Part shown: one piece after another, positions 1 through 4,767 of the stretch
Numbering within the stretch: position 1 is the first letter of the stretch
Layout: every line of letters begins with the position of its first letter
Origin: Oscillospiraceae bacterium
GTDB taxonomy: Bacteria; Bacillota; Clostridia; Oscillospirales; Ruminococcaceae
DNA length: 5,055 nt
Direction: 5' to 3'
Assembly: GCA_019413245.1 (NCBI GenBank)
Contig: DXNX01000182.1
Coordinates: 1-5,055 of the forward strand
Translations under genes and position numbers: made by a program
Notes under the pieces: model-generated
Seen by the model: the letters and a program-made list of their open reading frames with translations, nothing else
What the model was told of the DNA's origin: nothing
The model's database searches: none

Positions 1-818
1 AGTACCCCAACTTCGTGGGCAACTACGGCAACGCCTGGTGGAAGCAGAAGGAGGAATTCGAGTCCTTCCACGGCCCTATCCTCATGACCACCAACTGCAT
101 CGTGCCGCCCAGGGACAGCTACAAGGACCGCCTGTACACCACCGGTGCCGCAGGCTATCCGGGCTGCAAGCATATTCCCGGCGGCGTCGGGGAGCCCAAG
201 GACTTCTCCACCATCATTGAGCAGGCCAAGCACTGCCCGCCCCCGGCGGAGATTGAAACCGGCGAGATCGTGGGCGGCTTTGCCCACGCCCAGGTGCTGG
301 CCCTGGCCGATCAGATCGTGGACGCCGTCAAGAGCGGCGCCATCAAGAAGTTTGTGGTCATGGCCGGCTGCGACGGCCGCGCCAAGAGCCGGGAATATTA
401 CACCGAATTCGCCAAGGCCCTGCCCAAGGATACGGTCATCCTCACCGCAGGCTGCGCCAAGTACAAGTACAACAAGCTGGACCTGGGCGACATCGGCGGC
501 ATTCCCCGCGTGTTGGACGCCGGCCAGTGCAACGACTCTTACTCTCTGGCGGTCATCGCCCTCAAGCTGAAGGAAGTCTTCGGCCTGGAGGACATCAACG
601 ACCTGCCCATCATCTACAACATTGCCTGGTATGAACAGAAGGCGGTCATCGTGCTGCTGGCCCTGCTGTACCTGGGTGTGAAGAACATTCATCTGGGACC
701 CACACTGCCCGCCTTCCTCAGCCCAAATGTGGCCAAGGTCCTGGTGGATAACTTCGGGATCGCCGGTATCGGCACCGTGGAAGGTGACATGAAGCTGTTC
801 TTCGGTGAAGCTGAATAA
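1..818 (+). CDS. hcp: Hydroxylamine reductase / hybrid cluster protein, C-terminal half (5' end outside window)
   Basis: The reading frame is open from the left edge (first full codon 3-5, YPNF-VGNYGNAWW) to TAA at 816-818. About 271 residues are visible, roughly half of a usual ~530-550 aa Hcp. Known function of the family: a cytoplasmic protein with a hybrid Fe-S-O cluster that reduces hydroxylamine to ammonia in vitro and NO to N2O in vivo, used against nitrosative stress. The cluster ligands are visible: Cys in TTNCIVPP (codon 96-98), Cys in MAGCDGR (369-371, the persulfide position), Cys in TAGCAKYKYN (453-455), Cys in AGQCNDSYS (528-530), and Glu and Lys in WYEQKAV (Glu codon 633-635). 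The spacings of 28, 25 and 35 residues between the last three cysteines and the Glu equal those of Desulfovibrio Hcp (C406, C434, C459, E494), as I recall them. The N-terminal Cys motif that binds the second cluster, and the His and Glu ligands before it, lie outside the window. The gene ends 47 bp before a strong terminator, so it is last in its transcript. Confidence 0.96.
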   Translation, partial: YPNFVGNYGNAWWKQKEEFESFHGPILMTTNCIVPPRDSYKDRLYTTGAAGYPGCKHIPGGVGEPKDFSTIIEQAKHCPPPAEIETGEIVGGFAHAQVLALADQIVDAVKSGAIKKFVVMAGCDGRAKSREYYTEFAKALPKDTVILTAGCAKYKYNKLDLGDIGGIPRVLDAGQCNDSYSLAVIALKLKEVFGLEDINDLPIIYNIAWYEQKAVIVLLALLYLGVKNIHLGPTLPAFLSPNVAKVLVDNFGIAGIGTVEGDMKLFFGEAE

Positions 819-865
819 GCGAAAAACAGACGTGTCATCGTGGCGCAGTCTGATTTCTCCCCACA

Positions 866-901
866 CAAAAGCCCTGCCTGCCCGGCGGGGCTTTTGCTTT
901 T
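866..901 (+). terminator. Intrinsic terminator after hcp
   Basis: A 13-bp stem (866-878 with 884-896, one T-G wobble) closes on a 5-nt loop TGCCC. Its 3' arm ends in CTTTTG and is followed by CTTTT. The core pairing is CAAAAGCCC with GGGCTTTTG. It lies 47 bp after the hcp stop and before the cysK promoter, so it separates the two transcripts. The A-run in the 5' arm would let it work weakly on the other strand too, but no leftward gene is there. Confidence 0.9.
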
Positions 902-943
902 GCGCAGTGCAGATACAAAGGCTCCCGAAATTTCCTTTTAAAA

Positions 944-960
944 CCTATTGACATGGTAGG
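944..960. promoter_or_regulatory. Candidate operator copy 1 (CCTA-N9-TAGG) over the -35 box
   Basis: This 17-bp inverted repeat, CCTATTGACATGGTAGG, has arms CCTA and TAGG, with an extra T-G pair inward. It contains the whole -35 hexamer. Its partner lies 36 bp downstream, centre to centre. A dimeric regulator bound here would block RNA polymerase. Which protein binds is not shown by the sequence. An Rrf2-family sensor (IscR- or CymR-like) is a reasonable guess, because such proteins control Fe-S assembly and cysteine genes. Confidence 0.65.
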
Positions 961-976
961 ATATATGCGATACAAT
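948..976 (+). promoter_or_regulatory. Sigma-A type promoter of the cysK operon
   Basis: The -35 box TTGACA (948-953) is a perfect consensus. A 17-bp spacer follows, then the -10 box TACAAT (971-976), which matches 5 of 6. An AT-rich stretch with TTTTAAAA (936-943) sits just upstream and could act as an UP-like element. The predicted start is near 983, giving a leader of about 34 nt, too short for a T-box or SAM riboswitch. A promoter this strong, with inverted repeats over both ends, suggests high expression held down by a repressor. Confidence 0.88.
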
Positions 977-979
977 AAG

Positions 980-996
980 CCTACAAAAATAGTAGG
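980..996. promoter_or_regulatory. Candidate operator copy 2 (CCTA-N9-TAGG) at the transcription start
   Basis: This 17-bp inverted repeat, CCTACAAAAATAGTAGG, has perfect 5-bp arms CCTAC/GTAGG around an A/T-rich 7-bp centre. It has the same length and arm sequence as the copy at 944-960. It spans the predicted +1 position and the start of the leader, a typical repressor position. Two same-length copies around one promoter are unlikely by chance. Confidence 0.68.
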
Positions 997-1016
997 AATA
1001 AGGGAGGGCACCCCCC

Positions 1017-1949
1017 ATGAGCAGAATCTATACATCCGCCGACCAGCTGATCGGCCGCACGCCGCTGCTGGAACTGACCCGCATCGAGCAGGAACTGGGC
1101 CTGAAGGCCCGCCTGCTGGCCAAGCTGGAGGCCTGCAATCCGTCCGGCTCGGTGAAAGACCGCATCGCCAAGGCCATGCTGGACGACGCCGAAGCGGCGG
1201 GGCTGCTCAAACCGGGCGCCACCATCATCGAACCCACCTCCGGCAATACCGGCATCGGTCTGGCGGCGGTGGGAGCGGCCCGGGGATACCGGGTGATGCT
1301 GGTCATGCCCGAAACCATGTCGGTGGAGCGCCGGGCCCTGATGAAAGCCTACGGCGCCGAGCTGGTCCTCACCGAGGGAGCCAAAGGCATGCGGGGCGCC
1401 ATCGAGAGGGCGGAAGCGCTGGCTGCCGAAATCCCCGGCAGCTTCCTGCCCCGCCAGTTCCAGAACGCTTCCAATCCCCGCATCCACCGGGAGACCACCG
1501 GCCCCGAAATTTACGAGGATACCGATGGCCAGGTGGACATCTTTGTGGCCGGCGTGGGCACCGGCGGCACCATCACCGGGGTGGGTACCTACCTGAAAGC
1601 CCGCGACCCCGGTATCCGGGTGGTGGCGGTGGAACCGGCCGGTTCGCCGGTACTCTCCCAGGGAAAGGCCGGTCCCCACAAGATCCAGGGTATCGGCGCC
1701 GGGTTTGTGCCTGATGTGCTGGATACCGGCATCTATGACGAGATCATCCCGGTGGCGGAACAAGACGCCTTTGCCGCCGGCAGACTGCTGGGCCGCCGGG
1801 AGGGCGTTCTGGCGGGCATCTCCTCCGGTGCGGCTCTGTGGGCTGCCGCCGAGCTGGCCCGCCGCCCGGAAAACGAAGGCAAGACCATCGTGGTGCTGCT
1901 GCCGGACACCGGCGACCGGTACCTGTCCACGCCGCTGTTTGCGGAATGA
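1017..1949 (+). CDS. cysK: Cysteine synthase A (O-acetylserine sulfhydrylase)
   Basis: This 310-aa protein has the normal length for CysK. Family knowledge: a cytoplasmic PLP enzyme that converts O-acetyl-L-serine and sulfide to L-cysteine and acetate. Visible motifs are NPSGSVKDR (residues 41-49) with the PLP lysine K47, the substrate loop PTSGNTG (73-79), the PLP-phosphate loop GTGGT (181-185), the EPAGSPVLSQG and KIQGIGAGFVP segments (206-232) typical of CysK, GISSGA (267-272) with the serine that contacts the PLP ring nitrogen, and LPDTGDRYLST (295-305) near the C-terminus. The start ATG follows GGGAGG (1002-1007) with a 9-nt spacer. It is the first gene of an operon; the desulfurase starts 34 bp after its stop, which suggests that the cysteine made here feeds sulfur to cluster assembly. 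No serine acetyltransferase (cysE) is in the window. A cystathionine beta-synthase-like or CysM role is less likely given the CysK-type 206-232 segment. Confidence 0.96.
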   Translation: MSRIYTSADQLIGRTPLLELTRIEQELGLKARLLAKLEACNPSGSVKDRIAKAMLDDAEAAGLLKPGATIIEPTSGNTGIGLAAVGAARGYRVMLVMPETMSVERRALMKAYGAELVLTEGAKGMRGAIERAEALAAEIPGSFLPRQFQNASNPRIHRETTGPEIYEDTDGQVDIFVAGVGTGGTITGVGTYLKARDPGIRVVAVEPAGSPVLSQGKAGPHKIQGIGAGFVPDVLDTGIYDEIIPVAEQDAFAAGRLLGRREGVLAGISSGAALWAAAELARRPENEGKTIVVLLPDTGDRYLSTPLFAE

Positions 1950-1970
1950 ACCCCGCCCGCGGCTTTCATA

Positions 1971-1976
1971 AAGGAG
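1971..1976 (+). promoter_or_regulatory. Ribosome binding site of the desulfurase gene
   Basis: AAGGAG lies 7 nt before the ATG at 1984, within the 34-bp gap after cysK. There is no promoter or terminator in this gap, so the gene is read from the cysK promoter. Confidence 0.85.
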
Positions 1977-1983
1977 AACTTCC

Positions 1984-3174
1984 ATGATCTATCTTGACAA
2001 CGCGGCCACCACCCGCCTGAGTGATACCGCTCTCCGGGCCATGATGCCCTATCTGCAGGAACAGTATGGCAACCCGTCCAGCCTGTACGCTTTCGGCCAG
2101 CAGGCCCAGGAAGCCCTGACCGCCGCCCGCGGCACCGTCGCCCGCTGCCTCAACGCCGCCGACCCGCGGGAGATCACCTTCACCTCCGGCGGCAGCGAGG
2201 CGGACAACCAGGCCCTGCGCTCGGCGGCTTATATGGGCGCCCGCAAGGGGAAAAAGCACCTGATCTCCACCGCCATCGAACACCACGCCGTGCTCCACAC
2301 CCTGGCCGCTCTGGAAAAGGAAGGCTTCTCGGTGACGCTGGTGCCGGTACCGGAAAACGGCATCGTCCGCCCGGCGGACATCGCGGCGGCCATCCGCCCC
2401 GATACCTGCCTGGTCAGCGTGATGTTTGCCAACAACGAGATCGGCACCATCCAGCCGGTGGGTGAGATCGGCGCCCTGTGCCGGGAAAAAGGCATCCTGT
2501 TCCACACCGACGCCGTCCAGGCGGCGGGACACCTGACCATTGACGTGCAGGCCCAGAACATCGATCTGCTCTCCCTGTCCGCCCACAAGTTCCACGGCCC
2601 CAAGGGCGCCGGGGTGCTGTATGCCCGCAAGGGCTTGGTGCTGACCCCGCTCATTCAGGGCGGCGCCCAGGAACGAGGTAAGCGCGCCGGCACCGAGAAC
2701 GTGCCCGCCATCGTGGGCATGGCGGCGGCTTTGGAGGAAGCCTGCCTCCGCCGGGAAGAGAATGCCGCGGCCATGGCCCGCCTGCGGGACAAACTCATCG
2801 AGGGACTTTCCCGCATCCCGCACTCGGTCCTCAACGGGGACCGGGAACAGCGCCTGCCCGGCAACGTGCACTTCTGCTTCGAGGGTATCGAGGGCGAATC
2901 CATGCTGCTGCTTCTGGACGATGCAGGCATCTGCGCCTCCTCCGGCTCGGCCTGTACCTCCGGGTCCCTGGACCCCAGCCATGTGCTGCTGGCCATCGGC
3001 CGCCCCCATGAGATCGCCCACGGTTCCCTGCGCCTGACCCTGTCTCCGGCTACCACCGAGGCGGAAATCGACCGCACCGTGGAGGAAGTGACCCGGGTCG
3101 TTGCGTACCTGCGCGGCATGTCCCCCGTGTGGCGGGACCTGGAAGCCGGCAAAACACCTTTTGTGATTCAGTGA
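1984..3174 (+). CDS. nifS: Cysteine desulfurase, NifS/IscS group I
   Basis: This 396-aa protein has full family length. Family knowledge: a cytoplasmic class V aminotransferase-fold PLP enzyme that turns L-cysteine into L-alanine and passes the sulfur as a persulfide to the scaffold. Visible landmarks are the N-terminal YLDNAATT (3-10), the GNPSS segment (29-33), the TSGGSEADN phosphate-binding loop (67-75), catalytic His100 in IEHHAV, NNEIGTIQP (150-158), HTDAVQAAG (174-182) with Asp176 and Gln179 that contact PLP, Schiff-base Lys202 in SLSAHKFHGPKG, RAGTENV (234-240), the mobile catalytic loop SSGSACTSG (319-327) with persulfide Cys324, and HGSLRLTL (346-353) with substrate-binding Arg350. 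The extended SSGSACTS loop marks group I (NifS/IscS) rather than SufS. It stands between cysK and the scaffold gene, 34 and 10 bp away. The symbol could equally be iscS; I use nifS for the clostridial form, and nothing here implies nitrogen fixation. Confidence 0.95.
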   Translation: MIYLDNAATTRLSDTALRAMMPYLQEQYGNPSSLYAFGQQAQEALTAARGTVARCLNAADPREITFTSGGSEADNQALRSAAYMGARKGKKHLISTAIEHHAVLHTLAALEKEGFSVTLVPVPENGIVRPADIAAAIRPDTCLVSVMFANNEIGTIQPVGEIGALCREKGILFHTDAVQAAGHLTIDVQAQNIDLLSLSAHKFHGPKGAGVLYARKGLVLTPLIQGGAQERGKRAGTENVPAIVGMAAALEEACLRREENAAAMARLRDKLIEGLSRIPHSVLNGDREQRLPGNVHFCFEGIEGESMLLLLDDAGICASSGSACTSGSLDPSHVLLAIGRPHEIAHGSLRLTLSPATTEAEIDRTVEEVTRVVAYLRGMSPVWRDLEAGKTPFVIQ

Positions 3175-3177
3175 GGT
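3171..3177 (+). promoter_or_regulatory. Ribosome binding site of the scaffold gene, overlapping the nifS stop
   Basis: GTGAGGT lies over the TGA stop of nifS (3172-3174) and 7 nt before the ATG at 3185. Placing the site inside the end of the upstream gene suggests translational coupling, which would keep desulfurase and scaffold in balance. Confidence 0.7.
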
Positions 3178-3184
3178 ATCTACT

Positions 3185-3577
3185 ATGGCTCTGTACAGTG
3201 AAAAAGTGATGGACCATTTCCGCAACCCCCGCAACGTGGGCGTCATCGAAAACGCCGACGGTGTAGGTGAGGTGGGCAACGCAAAGTGCGGCGACATCAT
3301 GAAGATTTATCTCAAGATCGAGAACGACATCATCCAGGACGTAAAGTTTGAAACCTTCGGCTGCGGCAGCGCCATTGCGTCCAGCTCCATGGCCACCGAG
3401 CTCATCAAGGGCAAACCGGTGTCTGAGGCCATGACCCTGACCAACAAGGCGGTGGCGGAAGCCCTGGACGGTCTGCCGCCCCACAAGATGCACTGCTCGG
3501 TGCTGGCGGAGGAAGCCATCCAGAAAGCCCTGCAGGACTACTACGCCCGCAGCGGTGCCACCCCGCCTGCCTGCTGA
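3185..3577 (+). CDS. iscU: Fe-S cluster assembly scaffold, IscU/NifU N-terminal type
   Basis: This 130-aa single-domain protein matches the usual ~128 aa of IscU; the larger central and C-terminal domains of full NifU are absent. Family knowledge: a cytoplasmic scaffold that receives sulfur from the NifS/IscS persulfide and iron, builds a cluster, and passes it to target proteins. Visible features are YSEKVMDHFRNPRNVG (4-19), the three ligand cysteines C35 in AKCGD (with Asp37, whose change to Ala stabilises clusters in homologues), C60 in FGCGSAIASSS, and C104 in KMHCSVLAEEAI with His103. The chaperone-recognition site, LPPVK in E. coli, reads LPPHK here (97-101). The protein ends in an extra cysteine, C130. 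The absence of the two-residue or larger insertions seen in SufU, together with His next to the third Cys, favours IscU over SufU. It is the last gene of the operon, 20 bp before a terminator. Confidence 0.95.
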   Translation: MALYSEKVMDHFRNPRNVGVIENADGVGEVGNAKCGDIMKIYLKIENDIIQDVKFETFGCGSAIASSSMATELIKGKPVSEAMTLTNKAVAEALDGLPPHKMHCSVLAEEAIQKALQDYYARSGATPPAC

Positions 3578-3596
3578 ACCTTTCCCTGCCAACCAG

Positions 3597-3640
3597 AACG
3601 CCCCCGGCATACCGCACACGCGGCTGCCGGGGGCGTTTTT
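3597..3640 (+). terminator. Intrinsic terminator of the cysK-nifS-iscU operon
   Basis: A 13-bp outer stem (3597-3609 with 3625-3637, AACGCCCCCGGCA type) encloses a second 4-bp stem (CCGC 3612-3615 with GCGG 3620-3623) with loop ACAC. A run of five T (3636-3640) follows. The first base of the stop codon of the convergent AraC-family gene is the last T of that run. Read leftward, the hairpin is kept but the following sequence (GTTCTGGTTGG) has no good U-run, so termination should be efficient mainly rightward. Confidence 0.92.
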
Positions 3641-4524
3641 CATTGTTTCATGGCACTGCGCAGCTGGGCGCGGTATTCCTGGGGCGTCACCCCGTACATC
3701 TTGTGAAAGGTTTTGAGAAAACTGCTGTAATTGGGGAACCCGTTCTCCAGGCAGGCGTCCAGGATGCGCTTGCCGTCGGCAATGTCCCGGCGGCAGCTCT
3801 GCATCCGCAGTTCGGTCAGGTAGCTGTACACGCTCTGCATGGTGTATTCCTTGAACACCCGGGACAGGTGCTCCCGGCTTACATAGGCGTATTTGGCCAG
3901 ACGGCTCACATTCAGGTCCGGCTCCCGGAAATGCTGCTGCAGGTAGGTGGTGATCAGGGCCACCAGAGAGTTGGTGGACTCCGGACGGCCCACGCCGTCC
4001 TCCCGGATGATCTGGCAGATGGTCAGGGTCAGCCCGGTAAGGATGCTGCGGTACATCAGCTCTTTTTCGTGATCGTCCCCGATGCCGGCCGCCACGGCGG
4101 CCCGTTCCACCAGACTGCGCACACCCCATTTGTGGACCGGTCCTTCGTGGAAGATCATCAGCTGGTCGGGAATGGCGGCCGATTCCTCCGGAATGTTGGT
4201 CAGCCGCAGGGTGTCCCGCCAGAAGGCGTCGTCGATCTGGATGATCAGGCGGTCGTAGGTATCGTAAAAGCCGGTGTGCACGGTCCCCGGCGGAATCAGC
4301 ATCAGTTCGCCGGGGTGCAGGTCGTACCGGCTGCCGTCCACATGGTACAGGGCCTTGCCGCTGACCATGTAGATGTATTCATGGTATGGGTGGGAGTGGG
4401 TCACCGACTGGTGTACCTCCCGGTTGGAGTACCACCCCACCACCACCTTGTCCAGCGGCAGGCGTCGGTTGGCCACTTCCTGGGTAATATTCTGGTCTGC
4501 ATAAGGGGTCATGTACGATTGCAT
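3640..4524 (-). CDS. AraC-family transcriptional regulator with N-terminal cupin domain
   Basis: This is a 294-aa regulator, a usual length for the family. The N-terminal part is a cupin/AraC-binding domain with VTHSHPYHEYIYMVSG (41-56; His43, His45, His48, Glu49) and LHPGELMLIPPGTVHTG (69-85, with His83), the residues that often bind metal or a small ligand. The C-terminal part has two helix-turn-helix units: LNVSRLAKYAYVSREHLSRV (204-223), and a second around 253-275 (DACLENGFPNYSSFLKTF), ending in the family signature YGVTPQEYR (277-285). The start is ATG at 4524, because AGGAGG (4538-4533) sits 8 nt before it; the frame stays open to an ATG at 4593, but the promoter lies inside that extension. 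It is convergent to the scaffold gene and divergent from the membrane-protein gene. The ligand and targets cannot be read from the sequence. Cupin-AraC proteins often respond to sugars, so a carbohydrate effector is possible but unproven. Confidence 0.93.
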   Translation of the reverse strand: MQSYMTPYADQNITQEVANRRLPLDKVVVGWYSNREVHQSVTHSHPYHEYIYMVSGKALYHVDGSRYDLHPGELMLIPPGTVHTGFYDTYDRLIIQIDDAFWRDTLRLTNIPEESAAIPDQLMIFHEGPVHKWGVRSLVERAAVAAGIGDDHEKELMYRSILTGLTLTICQIIREDGVGRPESTNSLVALITTYLQQHFREPDLNVSRLAKYAYVSREHLSRVFKEYTMQSVYSYLTELRMQSCRRDIADGKRILDACLENGFPNYSSFLKTFHKMYGVTPQEYRAQLRSAMKQ

Positions 4525-4532
4525 CCGGTATC

Positions 4533-4538
4533 CCTCCT
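4533..4538 (-). promoter_or_regulatory. Ribosome binding site that sets the AraC-family start
   Basis: On the minus strand, AGGAGG lies 8 nt before the ATG at 4524. This perfect Shine-Dalgarno sequence decides for the 294-aa product over the 317-aa reading from 4593, which has no such site. Confidence 0.88.
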
Positions 4539-4562
4539 GATACAGGGCGTTTTTCTGCCAGC

Positions 4563-4593
4563 AGTATATCACAAATTGCGAGGTTTGTGTCAC
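4563..4593 (-). promoter_or_regulatory. Promoter of the AraC-family gene
   Basis: On the minus strand, -10 TATACT (4568-4563) matches 5 of 6 and is preceded by TGA, giving the extended -10 motif TGNTATACT. A -35-like GTGACA (4593-4588) matches 5 of 6, but its 19-bp spacing is long, so the extended -10 probably compensates. The predicted start is near 4556, about 30 nt before the start codon. Confidence 0.62.
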
Positions 4594-4596
4594 AAA
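4569..4596. repeat. Direct repeat TCACAAA spaced 21 bp, candidate AraC-family binding site
   Basis: TCACAAA occurs at 4569-4575 and 4590-4596 in the same orientation, start to start 21 bp, which is two helical turns. That spacing is how AraC-family proteins usually occupy paired half-sites. The second copy is also the right arm of the perfect palindrome TTTGTG-T-CACAAA (4584-4596). The repeats lie over the regulator's own -35 and just upstream of its -10, so autoregulation is the simplest reading. This is inference from spacing and position. Confidence 0.55.
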
Positions 4597-4649
4597 ATAA
4601 GACGAATTGGGCGTGGTAATTTGATATTATTTGTACAAAGATAAACGAT

Positions 4650-4678
4650 ATGACGCAGATGCACAATAAATATATAAT
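4650..4678 (+). promoter_or_regulatory. Promoter of the rightward membrane-protein gene
   Basis: -10 TATAAT (4673-4678) is a perfect consensus in a strongly AT-rich stretch. A -35-like ATGACG (4650-4655) matches 4 of 6 at 17 bp spacing. The weak -35 suggests that an activator may help. The predicted start is near 4685, leaving a leader of about 83 nt. Confidence 0.6.
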
Positions 4679-4698
4679 ATTTTTGTGCAGTATGCACA
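4660..4698. repeat. TGCACA(A) inverted and direct repeats around the rightward promoter
   Basis: TGCACAA (4660-4666) is mirrored by TTGTGCA (4683-4689), flanking the -10 box. TTGTGCA then forms a second palindrome, TGTGCA-N3-TGCACA (4684-4698), with TGCACA at 4693-4698, at the predicted transcription start. The arms are exact. The arrangement suits a dimeric or paired DNA-binding regulator, possibly the divergent AraC-family protein. Confidence 0.55.
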
Positions 4699-4767
4699 TA
4701 GTAATAAATGGCAAAACGTGATATTCGGCGGCACAAAGAGGTGCGGCCGGGAAAGGACGGTGGCCCG

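Noticed and set aside
977..1016. T-box, SAM or other riboswitch in the cysK leader
   Set aside because: The leader from the predicted start is only about 34 nt, too short for these elements. Control by DNA operators explains the region better.
981..1985. 334-codon minus-strand frame opposite cysK
   Set aside because: It is antisense to a clear cysK and covers its promoter-proximal operator. The composition is low-complexity, and no domain or ribosome binding site supports it.
1966..3300. 444-codon open frame on the minus strand opposite nifS and the start of iscU
   Set aside because: It lies entirely opposite genes with full family motifs. Its translation is rich in Gly, Ala, Arg and His with no recognisable domain, the usual result of reading GC-rich DNA on the wrong strand.
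4525..4593. Longer start (ATG at 4593) for the AraC-family gene
   Set aside because: The added 23 codons cover the extended -10 promoter and have no ribosome binding site, while ATG 4524 has AGGAGG at 8 nt.
3643..4644. 333-codon plus-strand frame opposite the AraC-family gene
   Set aside because: It is a shadow of the regulator, which has both helix-turn-helix units and a perfect ribosome binding site on the other strand.
4379..4714. Minus-strand frame with a hydrophobic, membrane-like start (LLCICVISFIFVQII)
   Set aside because: The hydrophobic stretch comes from the AT-rich divergent promoter region, and the rest overlaps the regulator in another frame. No ribosome binding site was seen.
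4708..4767. Upstream in-frame ATG at 4708 for the membrane-protein gene
   Set aside because: It lacks a Shine-Dalgarno sequence (GCACATAGTAATAA precedes it), while ATG 4768 has AAAGGA at 10 nt. It is not fully excluded.
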